NCBI RefSeq assembly: GCF_001887355.1 | Contig: NZ_MPIN01000018.1 | Coordinates: 124,001 to 188,000, forward strand | Length of the DNA stretch: 64,000 nt | DNA from: Cystobacter ferrugineus | Lineage (GTDB): Bacteria; Myxococcota; Myxococcia; Myxococcales; Myxococcaceae | Reading direction: 5' to 3' | Part shown: piece after piece, positions 8,740-17,513 of the stretch | Layout: every line of letters starts with the position of its first letter | Numbering within the stretch: position 1 is the first letter of the stretch | Program-made: the position numbers and the translations under genes | The notes under the pieces: generated by a model | What the model was told of the DNA's origin: nothing | Databases searched by the model: none | The model's input: the letters and a program-made list of their open reading frames with translations, nothing else

Positions 8740-9687
8740 GTGAGCAAGCGCCAGGAGCCGTTCGGACGCGCCCGAGGGTGGATGCTGGTGCTGGTGCTGC
8801 TGCTGGCCCTGGGGGCCGGGGGGTTCTTCCTCGGCCGCTCCGCGCCGGACGCGCCGGGGCCCGGGGTGGCCGCGCCCATGGCTCCCACTCCGGTTCCGGT
8901 CGCGGAGGTGGCGCCGCGCGCCCAGGTGGTCGAGGTGGTGGGTGAGGTGGAGCGCGCCCGGGGCGAGGCCTGGATGGAGCTGCGGGTGGGCGACTCGCTC
9001 GCTCCGGACGAGTCGGTGCGCACCGGCCCCGGAGCCCGGGTGGAGCTCCAGGTGGGGGATGAGGCGTCACGGCTGTCCATCCCCGAGCGCTCCGAGGTGC
9101 GGGTGGGCGAGCTCACGCGTGCCCGGCACACCCTCCGCCTGGAGCGGGGCCGCATCGACGTGGACTACCGCGAGAGCCAGGAGCGCGTCCTGCGGGTGCA
9201 GAGCCAGGGCGGCGCGGTGGCCGAGACGCGCGAGGCGCGCTTCACCATGATTCGCCGCGGCACCACGGTGGCGGTGGTGACGCGGGGTGGGGCGGTGGAC
9301 CTGTCGTCCGCGGGCACCAGCATCCAGGTGGGGGCGGGCCAGCAGGGCATCGTGTTCGACGGCGCGAGGCCGGTTGGCCCCGAGCCCATTCCCCTGGACG
9401 TGCTGTTGAAGGTGGCCAGGGCGCCCACCGCGAACACGCTGTGCCTGTCGCTCTCGGGCAAGGTGCGCGTGGGCACGGAGGTCTGGGTGGAGGATGAGCC
9501 CGCGGAGGTGTCCGCGGATGGGAGCTTCCGCGCGGACGTGCCCCAGGCTCCGGGCCGCACGCGGGTGAAGGTGTTCGCGCGGGAGCCGGGTGGCGCCACG
9601 CGGGAGGTCTCCCTGACCTGTCGTTTCCGGACCCCGGCGGGCCCTCCGGCGGAGTCGGTGAAGTTCCACTGGCACGAGGCCCCCTGA
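8740..9687 (+). CDS. FecR-domain membrane-anchored protein
   Basis: The GTG at 8740 has GGGGAG seven bases upstream and puts the transmembrane segment (WMLVLVLLLALGAGGFFLG) close to the N-terminus. The ATG at 8671 is a longer alternative. After the anchor and a Pro linker, residues 60-200 show the FecR pattern: VGEVERARGEAWMELRVGD, SVRTGPGARVEL, then a beta-rich repeat ending VGAGQQGIVF. A C-terminal beta-sandwich follows (PTANTLCLSLSGKVRVG). FecR folds bind sigma regulators or act as structural scaffolds; no sigma factor is adjacent, so a structural or sensing role at the envelope is likelier. It is flanked by the kinase and the surface protein in one operon. Confidence 0.8.
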   Translation: MSKRQEPFGRARGWMLVLVLLLALGAGGFFLGRSAPDAPGPGVAAPMAPTPVPVAEVAPRAQVVEVVGEVERARGEAWMELRVGDSLAPDESVRTGPGARVELQVGDEASRLSIPERSEVRVGELTRARHTLRLERGRIDVDYRESQERVLRVQSQGGAVAETREARFTMIRRGTTVAVVTRGGAVDLSSAGTSIQVGAGQQGIVFDGARPVGPEPIPLDVLLKVARAPTANTLCLSLSGKVRVGTEVWVEDEPAEVSADGSFRADVPQAPGRTRVKVFAREPGGATREVSLTCRFRTPAGPPAESVKFHWHEAP

Positions 9688-9688
9688 C

Positions 9689-11629
9689 GTGAGGCGGGCG
9701 TACCGGGTGCCATGCGTGCTGCTCCTCGTGGGCGTGATGGCGGGGCTCCTCCCCGTGCACGCGGCCCGGGCGGACGCCGCGAGCCTCCCTCCCCAGGGCA
9801 TCCGGCTCGTGTGTCGGCCCGCGCACGTGGTGCTCGGAGGGGGAGGCGAGGTGGAGGTGCGGGTGGAGCTGCCACCGGACGCCACGCGGCTCGAGGTGTT
9901 CGCGAGCACGGGGCAGGTGGGCACGCCGACGTCCGTGGCACCGGGCGTCTTTCGCGCCACCTACGTTCCGCCCCGGCAGAGCCGCCCCGGAGAGGTCCTC
10001 TTCGTCGCGCGGGCGCGGGGGCCTCGAGGCGCTCTGGAGGGGTGGAGCGTCCTGCCGCTCTGGGGCCAGGGTGAGGCCGAGGTGCGTACCCGGGCCCGTG
10101 CTCCCGTTTCCCTCCGGGTGGGTGCGCAGACCTTCGGGCCGATTCCCGCGGACGCGAAAGGGCTGGCGCGAGTTCCCATCACCGTGCCTCCCGGGGTGTC
10201 GGCGGCCTTCTTCGGCTCCCGGCGCATCGAGCTCGGGCTGCCCCCGTGGCCGTACGTGCATGCCGTCCCCAGCCGCCGGGAGGTGTGGGCCGATCGCGAG
10301 GAGACCGTGGAGGTGTGGCTCCATCTGTCGCGCCTCGCGGGCACGCCCCAGCGGCCGCCCCGTGCCTTCTCCTTCTCCGTGTCGCGCGGCCGCGTGAGCG
10401 CGCCCGTCGAGCGGGCGCCGGGTGTCTTCCTCGTGAGCTGGACCGTGCCGCCGGGGCCCATGGGCCCGCTGGAGCTGCGGGGCACGGTGGGCCGCGAGGC
10501 GCGCTGGTCCCTGCGCGTCCAGGTGGAGGCGCGGCCCGGCCCGGCCCAGCACTTCGAGATGCGGTTGGATCGCGACGAGTTCGTGGCGTCCGAGGAGGCC
10601 CGGGTGCGCGTGGAGGTCTCCGCTCGCGACGCCGTGGGCAATCCCACGCACGCCGGACTGCGGCTCGTGTCGGATCTCTCGGAGGAGCTGGCGCTCGTCG
10701 AGCAGCGGGCGGGGGAGTACGCCGCGCGGCTGGCGCTTCCCCCGCGCTTCGCGGGCCGCGAGTCCGTGGAACTGCGGCTGTTGCGCGAGGGGAGCGAAAC
10801 GCCGGTGGTGACGCGCCGCTTGAAGCTGTGCGCGGGCGCGATCGCCCGGGTGAGGATGGAGCCGCTGCGGCCCGTGCTGGTGGCGGACGGCCTGTCGGAG
10901 GCGGCCTGGCACATCTCCTTGGAGGACCGGTTCGGCAACCCCGTCTTGGGCTCCCGGCCCGAGGCCACGCTCCCAGGGGGCCTGGAGGGGACGCTCCTGG
11001 CGAAGGCGCCGGGCCAGTACGAGCTGCGCTACGTGCCGCCCGAGTCCCACGTGGATCAACTGTCCGAGGTGGTGGTGCGCGTGGGCGAGTTGATCGAACA
11101 CGGCACGCTGCCGCTGCTGCGCCGCAGCGTGCTGTCCCTGGCGCCGCGCGTGGGGATGATGACGAACCTGGCGGATGTGCGGGCGGGCTCCGCGGGGCTG
11201 CGCGTGGAGGCGTGGCCGGTGCGCGCGTGGCCCTCCGTGGGGGTGTGGCTCGATACCGGCTACCTGTGGTTCTCGCGCGCGGGCGGAACGGCGGTGCCCG
11301 GCTTCTCCGGGGAGAATGAGATCCTCGACACCTCGCTGGCCTTGGGGTTGCGCACGCCGCGCGAGTACAGGATTCAGGGATGGGCCGGGGCGGGCGTGGG
11401 CGTGGCGTGGGTGAGGGGTCGCGCGAAGTGGGGCGAGGGACTCGTGCTGGAGCAGAGCACCCTGGTGCTCGGGGCGCAGGCGACGTTGGGCGCGGGGGTG
11501 AGGGTGGGGCCCGGGCAGCCGTTCGCCGAGGTGCGTTTCTTCCGTTTCAATGATCCGGCCCTGCCCGTGCTGAGGGGCGTGCTCCAGGGGGCCGGGTTCC
11601 ACGTGGGGTACCGGCTTGAGCTCTTCTGA
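9689..11629 (+). CDS. Ig-like repeat protein with C-terminal outer-membrane beta-barrel-like region
   Basis: The GTG start sits one base after the previous stop, so translational coupling is likely. The signal peptide ends near ARADAASLPP. Residues 30-430 contain at least four beta-sandwich repeats of bacterial Ig/invasin style (for example SARDAVGNPTHAGLRLVSD, and LEDRFGNPVLGSRPEATLPGG). Residues 460-646 alternate polar and apolar residues and finish with a terminal aromatic-like GYRLELF, a hallmark of outer-membrane strands. I infer an exported barrel with periplasmic or surface Ig domains. The function is unknown; it probably works with the FecR-like protein and the lipoprotein around it. 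Confidence 0.75.
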   Translation: MRRAYRVPCVLLLVGVMAGLLPVHAARADAASLPPQGIRLVCRPAHVVLGGGGEVEVRVELPPDATRLEVFASTGQVGTPTSVAPGVFRATYVPPRQSRPGEVLFVARARGPRGALEGWSVLPLWGQGEAEVRTRARAPVSLRVGAQTFGPIPADAKGLARVPITVPPGVSAAFFGSRRIELGLPPWPYVHAVPSRREVWADREETVEVWLHLSRLAGTPQRPPRAFSFSVSRGRVSAPVERAPGVFLVSWTVPPGPMGPLELRGTVGREARWSLRVQVEARPGPAQHFEMRLDRDEFVASEEARVRVEVSARDAVGNPTHAGLRLVSDLSEELALVEQRAGEYAARLALPPRFAGRESVELRLLREGSETPVVTRRLKLCAGAIARVRMEPLRPVLVADGLSEAAWHISLEDRFGNPVLGSRPEATLPGGLEGTLLAKAPGQYELRYVPPESHVDQLSEVVVRVGELIEHGTLPLLRRSVLSLAPRVGMMTNLADVRAGSAGLRVEAWPVRAWPSVGVWLDTGYLWFSRAGGTAVPGFSGENEILDTSLALGLRTPREYRIQGWAGAGVGVAWVRGRAKWGEGLVLEQSTLVLGAQATLGAGVRVGPGQPFAEVRFFRFNDPALPVLRGVLQGAGFHVGYRLELF

Positions 11630-13040
11630 TCGGATCCGCTGGGGTGGGGTGTGGCTGGGGCTGCTCGGGCTGTCCTGTTCCCAGAGCAGCGGGTACGAGC
11701 CCCAGGTGCACCGGCTGGTGCCCGGCTGGGGGCTGACCACGGCGCCGGTGTCCGGCGTCATCGAGGGCGAGAACTTCCTGAGTGTCCCCACCCAGCACGT
11801 GGGCGGTACGGACGCGGTGACGCTGGACTCCCACTTCGAGGTCCACCTGGGCTCGCGCGCGCTCGACGATGTCGCGTGGACGGATACGCGCACGCTGAGG
11901 GTCCAGATTCCCGAGGGACTCGCTCCCGGCTGGTATCCGCTGACGGTGGTGACGCCCATGGGGGGCCGCGTGGAGCTGCCCCGGGCGTACTACGCCTCGG
12001 ATCGGCCGCTCGCGTCGTTGACCGCCCAGGGCTTCGTGGAGCGGCCGCGGTTGTGGACGGGCGAGGAGACCCACCTGGTGCTGACGGTGAACAACCCGGG
12101 AGGCACGCGCGCGCTCGGCGTCCGGGCGCTGCTGCGTCCGGTGGAACCGGGGGGCGTGGAGCTCCGCTCCGAGCCCGAGCCGGAGCCCCAGGACGTGGAT
12201 CCGGGGGGACAGGCCTCCTTCTCATGGAAGCTCGCTGCCCTCACGAAGGGGACGGTGCACTTCGCGCTGGAGGTCCAGGGCCACGAGGAGATCACCGGGC
12301 AGGCGCTCCAAGCGGCCCCCCAGACACTCCAGGTGGAAGTCCGCCCCCGGCCTTCCGGCGCGCTCTTCGCCTGGCCCTCGGTGGTGACCGTGGGCCAGCC
12401 CTTTCTCCTCACCCTGCGCGTGAAGAACGACGGCGAGGGCTGGTTGCGCGGCGTGTGGCCCTGGATGCCCTCCGTCGAGGGCGTGAGCGTGACCCTGTCT
12501 CGCGAGCCCATTCCCAGGCTCGTGGACATCGGGCCCAACGAGAGCCGGGACTTCGTCTGGAACGCCTACGCCACCTCCTCCGGAGAGGGGCGCTTCAAGG
12601 CCCGCGCGGCTGGCATCGATGAGCTCACCGGCGGCGAGGTGTCCATCGAGGAGGTCACCTCGCCCCCCTTCACCGTCCTGAAACCAGGGGAGCTGGCGGT
12701 GCGCTTCAGCCAGGTGCCCCCCAGCGCCCGGGTGGGCGAGGTGTTCGACGTCGAGGTCTCGGTGGACAACCCTGGCCAGTCCGAGGTGCTGGGCGTGGCG
12801 CTCGAGGGCGCGGGCCTCGTGCAGGGCGGCCAGACGTGCCAGGTGCGGCTCGTCTCGGGAATCACGCCCCAGAAGGTGAATCTGGCCGGCGGGCAACAGG
12901 CCGTGTTCAGCGCGCGACTGCAGGTCCAACAGCCGGGGGCCTGTTCCTTCCGCGTGGGCGCCCAGGGTCAGGACGGGACGAGCGGCCAGTCCGTGGTGGC
13001 CGAGTACGCCACCTCCGCGACCATGCCCGTCACCCGGTAG
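11616..13040 (+). CDS. Lipoprotein with CARDB/Ig-like repeats
   Basis: The gene starts at a TTG that overlaps the end of the preceding gene by 14 bases, typical of coupled translation. The signal peptide ends at the lipobox LGLSC. The body is a string of beta-sandwich modules: an IPT/TIG-like unit around 40-125 (VSGVIEGENFLSV, LAPGWYPLTVVTPMGG), then CARDB-like modules with TVNNPGGTRALGV, TLRVKNDGEGW and VSVDNPGQSEVLGV. Such modules serve as spacers and adhesion surfaces. It closes the four-gene unit that begins with the histidine kinase and ends about 20 bases before the convergent receiver-kinase gene. Confidence 0.75.
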   Translation: MSSSDRIRWGGVWLGLLGLSCSQSSGYEPQVHRLVPGWGLTTAPVSGVIEGENFLSVPTQHVGGTDAVTLDSHFEVHLGSRALDDVAWTDTRTLRVQIPEGLAPGWYPLTVVTPMGGRVELPRAYYASDRPLASLTAQGFVERPRLWTGEETHLVLTVNNPGGTRALGVRALLRPVEPGGVELRSEPEPEPQDVDPGGQASFSWKLAALTKGTVHFALEVQGHEEITGQALQAAPQTLQVEVRPRPSGALFAWPSVVTVGQPFLLTLRVKNDGEGWLRGVWPWMPSVEGVSVTLSREPIPRLVDIGPNESRDFVWNAYATSSGEGRFKARAAGIDELTGGEVSIEEVTSPPFTVLKPGELAVRFSQVPPSARVGEVFDVEVSVDNPGQSEVLGVALEGAGLVQGGQTCQVRLVSGITPQKVNLAGGQQAVFSARLQVQQPGACSFRVGAQGQDGTSGQSVVAEYATSATMPVTR

Positions 13041-13062
13041 CCCGCGCGGCGCGGCACGCGCC

Positions 13063-14280
13063 TCACGAGGCCGCGATGGACATCGGCGCCAGGGAGTCCG
13101 TGGTGTTGGCGCTGCGCAGGTGGGGCGGCAGCGAGATGCGGAACGTGGTGCCCTGTCCCGGACGGCTGCTCACGGTGATGGTGCCGTCGAAGGACTCGAT
13201 GATGGACTTGCAGATGAAGAGGCCCAGGCCCGTGCCCTCGCCCCGGGGCTTGGTGGTGAAGAAGGGCTCGAACAGCCGCGCCATGTTCTCCGCGGAGATG
13301 CCCGTGCCGGTGTCCTCCACCTCCGCGCAGGCCTCGCCCTTGGCGCCCGTCCACAGCCGCACGCTGATCTGATGCGAGCTCCCATCCTCGGGAATGGCCT
13401 GGGCGGCGTTCACCACGAGGTTGAGGAACACCTGCGCCAGCCGCGGCTCGTTGGCCATCACCAGGGGCACCTCCTGGTAGTCGCGCACCACGCGGGCCCG
13501 GTAGCGGATGTGCACCAGCGCCATCTTCAGCGCCGCGTCGAGCACCTCGCGCAGGTCCACGAGCATGCCCGCGTCGTCCGAGTCCCGCGCGAACGCCTTC
13601 ACGTCCCGGGCGATGTCGCGCACGCGCTCGGCGCCCTCGCGGATGTCGCGCAGGGTGCTCTCCACCATCTCCAGGCGCTGCACGAGCGAGCCCGTCTCCC
13701 CGTTCGCGCCCGTCGCGCCGCGCAGCGCCTGGCGCACCAGGGGCAGCTCCTCGTCGAGCCAGTCCAGGTTGGACAGGATGTAGGCCAGGGGCGTGTTCAC
13801 CTCGTGCACCACGCCGGCGGCCAGGAGCCCCAGCGAGGCCAGGCGATCGGACTGCACCAGCATGGCCTGCATGCGCTCGCGCTCCTGCCGCATCTGGTAC
13901 TGCTGCAGGGCGAGCTTGAGGCGGTGCTCCAGGGCATCCACCTCGAAGGGCTTGAGCAGGTAGTCGAAGGCCCCCAGCCGCAGCGCCTCCACGGCGCTGT
14001 CCACGTTGCCGTAGGCCGTGACGATCAGGGCGTTGCAGCCGGGCTGGGCCGAGCGCAGCCACTTGAGGAACTCCAGGCCGCTCTCCCCGGGCATGTTCTT
14101 GTCGATGAGCGCGCAGGCGAAGGACTGCTCCGTGGCGAGCTTGCGCGCGGTGGCCGCGTCCGGTGCCAGCACCGGGTGCGCGCCCGCGCGCTGCACCACG
14201 AAGGACAGGAGGGTGCGCAGGGTCGGCTCGTCATCGACCACCAGCACGGACTCGGCCGCGGGATTGGGAGTCGTTCTCAT
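13063..14280 (-). CDS. Response-regulator receiver fused to histidine kinase
   Basis: The protein is cytosolic, 405 residues. The receiver domain (10-125) has VVDDEP, the phospho-acceptor Asp60 in LIDKNMPG, and Lys110 in YLLKPFE. The HisKA box has His159 (VVHEVNTPLAYIL). The ATPase domain has a clear N box, DTGTGIS and GTGLGLFICKSI. All catalytic residues are present. The order REC-HisKA-HATPase means it probably accepts phosphate from another kinase, or is modulated by it, before signalling on. The upstream membrane kinase at 6815-8662 has no partner of its own and is a plausible neighbour in a relay, which is inference. The start has GGAGG eight bases upstream; a longer reading to 14433 lacks this. 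Confidence 0.9.
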   Translation of the reverse strand: MRTTPNPAAESVLVVDDEPTLRTLLSFVVQRAGAHPVLAPDAATARKLATEQSFACALIDKNMPGESGLEFLKWLRSAQPGCNALIVTAYGNVDSAVEALRLGAFDYLLKPFEVDALEHRLKLALQQYQMRQERERMQAMLVQSDRLASLGLLAAGVVHEVNTPLAYILSNLDWLDEELPLVRQALRGATGANGETGSLVQRLEMVESTLRDIREGAERVRDIARDVKAFARDSDDAGMLVDLREVLDAALKMALVHIRYRARVVRDYQEVPLVMANEPRLAQVFLNLVVNAAQAIPEDGSSHQISVRLWTGAKGEACAEVEDTGTGISAENMARLFEPFFTTKPRGEGTGLGLFICKSIIESFDGTITVSSRPGQGTTFRISLPPHLRSANTTDSLAPMSIAAS

Positions 14281-14493
14281 CTGCGGGACCTCCAGTTGCT
14301 GGAACTCCTGGAGACATTCCCCCCACCCGGGTGGAGGAGGAGAACCCCGTCCCGGATGAAGCTCCAGAAGGTAGGGCAAACTGCGGACTTCCCCCGGGGA
14401 TTGCAAGGGAGCAGGCGCAGTCCGGCCTGTCATGTCATCAAGGAATTACATGAGGTATCCCATCCTGGAAGGAGAATCACCCCAGGGGCCGGC

Positions 14494-17406
14494 CTAAAGC
14501 GCGATACCCACCAAATGCAGGTGGCCCAACCCGTCGTCGAAGCGCCGGGCGTATTGATAGAAAAGCGACACGGGGAAGGATTGTCCGAAGCGGGTGCGCA
14601 GGAAGAACGCGCCGCCCACGGCCCGGTGATCCGCGCGTCCGTCCGTGCGCGCCCAGGAGCCGAAGGCCTCCGCCTCCAACTGACTGATGAAGAAGGACGG
14701 CGCCAGCCAGAGGAAGGACGTCCAGCCGTAGTCGAAGATGATGCGGTAGCGGTAGCGCGCGGTGGCGATGAGGACATGGCGCGCACTGAGCGCGAAGTCC
14801 TCATAGCCGCGCAGGTTCTCCACGAAGCTCAGTCCGGGCTGCAGGCGCAGGGGCATGTTGCGGGCGTCCTCGGGGCCCTGGCGCCGCTGGAGGGCGAAGG
14901 AGCCGATGGGCACACCACCCACCTGGAGCAGCCCCTCGGGGGAGTTGGGCAGGGCGCGGCCCACGAGCGACAGTTGCAGGCTGTCGCGCCGCACGAAGGG
15001 CAGTCCGGGCAGGTAGGCGCTCAGCTCGGCGCGCACGTCCGCGAAGGGCCGGGTCTCGTCGAAGGCCAGGGGGTACACGCCCGCGCCCAGCGCCAGGCCG
15101 ATTCCCCGCTGCGTCCCGCCGTAGGAGGTGCTCTCCCCGGCGAAGTAGGACACGCTGGCCGAGGGGCCAATGAGTGAGGTGCGCACGCCCGGGCGCCTGG
15201 ACGTGGCGTACCAGTCGCGGCGCAGCCCGAGCAGGCTGAATCTCACGGGCGTGGTCCAGAAGGTCCGCGACAGGGACAGCGAGGCCTGGAGATCCCTCCG
15301 GTTCTCCTGGACGGCGCGCGCCGCGGACAGCCGCAGGTACCAGGGGGCGGGCAGGGCGTTGCCGTAGTCGAAGGTGATGCTCGGATCCCTCAGCCGCGTG
15401 TCGGCCTCGATCCCGAGCGCGTACTGGTGGAAGCCCAGCCTGTCCTGCCCCGCGAGCAACAGGCCCCCGTAGCCGATGAACCGGCCGGGCGCGCTCGCGT
15501 CGGGCAGCGCGTAGACATAGGGCGCGCGCAGCTCCGGCAGGAAGAAGCGCTCCAGGGGGGAGTAGGGCTCGTCGGAGTGGATGTCGAGCCGGTGCTCCAC
15601 GAGGGGCGCGGGCTCGGGGGGAAGGGCCGCGGGCTCGGGCGCCTGGGCGAGGGCCTCGGGCGGGACGAGTGGAACGAGGGGCGCGGCATCCAGCGAGAAG
15701 TCGAAGCCGTGGCGGTTGAGGAAGACCACCTCCGAGCCGCCGTGTGGCGCCACGTCCATGACGAGGTGGGGTGCATCGGTGACGCGCAGGGGCTCTCCGC
15801 CCGCGAGATCGAACACGTGCGCCTGCCAGCGGTCCTCGTGCTCGCGCAGGAAGACGATCCGGCCCGCGTCCAGCCAGCGGGGCGAGTAGTTGAAGTGCGC
15901 GTCGTCGGTGAGCGGACGCACGGTGCCATCGGTCTCGCGCAGCGCGAGGTTCCATCCCCGTGCGGTGCGGCGGGGGAAGACGATGCGCCCGTCGGCGGAC
16001 ACGGCCGGAGGCCCGAGCGACACCTGGCCCTCGAAGTGGGTGAGCGGGGTGCGCGCGCCGGTGGCGAGCTCCAGCCGGACGAGGTTGGCGGTGTCGCCCT
16101 GGACCTGGACGAAGACATACGCCTGGCCATCCGGCGTGACGCCGCCGCCCATGCCCTCGAGGCCCTCCCACGTCCGCACCACCTCGCCGGTGCGCGCGTC
16201 CACCCGCCACACCCGCGACCGGTAGCTGCCCAGGGCGTCGACATCCGCGGCCACGAGGAAGAGCGACTGACCATCGGCGGTGAAGGACAGGCCGCTCATG
16301 TTGAGCGGGTGGGTGGAGATCCACCGGCGCCCGGGGAGGAACTGGGTGAGCGAGCGGCGGAAGCGCGGCGAGCCATCGCGCTCGCGCACGGTGAGGTGGG
16401 GCACCGCGTCACGGCCCACGTCCACGGTGGCCAGGGCGCCGTCGGTGGGCGAGGCCGCGAGTCGGGCGAAGTAGCCCACCTCGGGGGCGAGCACCCGCTG
16501 CGTGGGGGGGCGCTCGCGCCGTGGGAGCTCCCGGGCGAGCTGCTCGGTGAACGCGTCGAAGAGCGTGCCGAGGGTGGCGCCGTACACGTCCTTGAAGCGC
16601 AGCGTCACCGCCACGGGAGGAATGAGGGTGGTGCCCTGGGCCTCCACCAGCCGCCACAGCCGCTCCTCCCCGTAGGTGCGCGCCAGCCACTCCACGAAGT
16701 GGCTGCCAATGAGGTAGTTGCCCCCGAAGGGATCCATCCGCCGGTGCTCGGGGGAGAGGTAGCCCGCGTGGAAGTCTCCGCCGAGCCCCTGGGCGGCGGC
16801 CTCGAAGAAGCCCCTCCAGACCGGGCTGTGTGGCCGGCCCTGGTGCTGGCCCAGCCGCCCCTCGTAGTAGACGGCCAGTCCCTCGAGGAACCAGGACTCG
16901 GTGAGGGTGTTGGGTTGGAACAGGCCCCCCGTCACGGTGTTGACCAGCCCCCACAGGCCCCCCGTCTGCTCCATCTGCACGTAGTGCACGGCCTCGTGAC
17001 AGCCCACCGAGCCCAGCTCCGCGGGGCCAAAGCCCAGGAGGTTGAAGAGCTCCTGCGACATGTGCGCCGGCAACACCATCTGCTGGGGGCGGCTGGAGTA
17101 GTCCGGGGCGACGTAGGCGTTGTTGAAGTCCTCGCCCGTCAGGTAGACGAGTACCCGGGAGCGCGAGTGGGCGGGGCGGGGCAGCAGGCGCAGCCGCTCG
17201 ACGCAGTCCTCCACCCGCGCCGCGATGCGCAAGGCGCTGGGGCGCAGCCGGGCGGGGTAGTACAGCTCGAGCGTGCGCGTGGTCAGCTTGCGCATGTCCG
17301 CCCGGACGAAGTCCGTCTGGACGTTCTGCTCGAAGCGGGGTGTGACGAAGGCGCACCCCGCGAGGGAGAGCAGGAGTACCAGGACGGGGAGGAAGCGGCG
17401 CGGCAT
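14494..17406 (-). CDS. Lipoprotein combining gluzincin-type metallopeptidase, TolB-like beta-propeller and C-terminal barrel-like region
   Basis: The 970-residue protein has a lipobox LAGC at 15-18. HEAVH at residues 137-141 followed by ESWFLEGLAVYYEG at 170-183 fits the HExxH..E(G/A)xA pattern of gluzincin or peptidase-MA-like enzymes; Glu175 is the likely third ligand. From about 320 to 560 there are WD40/TolB-type blades (for example VSADGRIVFPRRTARGWNL, FNYSPRWLDAGRIVF). The remaining 400 residues alternate polar and hydrophobic, contain YGG-rich loops and end in HLHLVGIAL, resembling a surface-antigen (Omp85-like) barrel. This suggests an outer-membrane protease with a propeller. ATG at 17406 is chosen because it starts the signal peptide; a frame extending to 17472 is open but lacks support. 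Confidence 0.8.
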   Translation of the reverse strand: MPRRFLPVLVLLLSLAGCAFVTPRFEQNVQTDFVRADMRKLTTRTLELYYPARLRPSALRIAARVEDCVERLRLLPRPAHSRSRVLVYLTGEDFNNAYVAPDYSSRPQQMVLPAHMSQELFNLLGFGPAELGSVGCHEAVHYVQMEQTGGLWGLVNTVTGGLFQPNTLTESWFLEGLAVYYEGRLGQHQGRPHSPVWRGFFEAAAQGLGGDFHAGYLSPEHRRMDPFGGNYLIGSHFVEWLARTYGEERLWRLVEAQGTTLIPPVAVTLRFKDVYGATLGTLFDAFTEQLARELPRRERPPTQRVLAPEVGYFARLAASPTDGALATVDVGRDAVPHLTVRERDGSPRFRRSLTQFLPGRRWISTHPLNMSGLSFTADGQSLFLVAADVDALGSYRSRVWRVDARTGEVVRTWEGLEGMGGGVTPDGQAYVFVQVQGDTANLVRLELATGARTPLTHFEGQVSLGPPAVSADGRIVFPRRTARGWNLALRETDGTVRPLTDDAHFNYSPRWLDAGRIVFLREHEDRWQAHVFDLAGGEPLRVTDAPHLVMDVAPHGGSEVVFLNRHGFDFSLDAAPLVPLVPPEALAQAPEPAALPPEPAPLVEHRLDIHSDEPYSPLERFFLPELRAPYVYALPDASAPGRFIGYGGLLLAGQDRLGFHQYALGIEADTRLRDPSITFDYGNALPAPWYLRLSAARAVQENRRDLQASLSLSRTFWTTPVRFSLLGLRRDWYATSRRPGVRTSLIGPSASVSYFAGESTSYGGTQRGIGLALGAGVYPLAFDETRPFADVRAELSAYLPGLPFVRRDSLQLSLVGRALPNSPEGLLQVGGVPIGSFALQRRQGPEDARNMPLRLQPGLSFVENLRGYEDFALSARHVLIATARYRYRIIFDYGWTSFLWLAPSFFISQLEAEAFGSWARTDGRADHRAVGGAFFLRTRFGQSFPVSLFYQYARRFDDGLGHLHLVGIAL

Positions 17407-17513
17407 CGGCGCCCATCCTAGGGGGGTGCGCAATTGATGGCGATGAACTTGGATTTCGCGGTAAGGGGGCATTCGTTTCGTTACGGTCGACTGTCCCGTA
17501 AGAGGAATCCTTC

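Noticed and set aside
9242-11959. Antisense open frame of 905 codons
   Set aside because: It mirrors the FecR-like and Ig/barrel genes, which have sensible starts, ribosome sites and family features.
15427-17421. Antisense open frame of 664 codons under the gluzincin/propeller gene
   Set aside because: Low-complexity Gly/Glu/Arg-rich translation without any domain.
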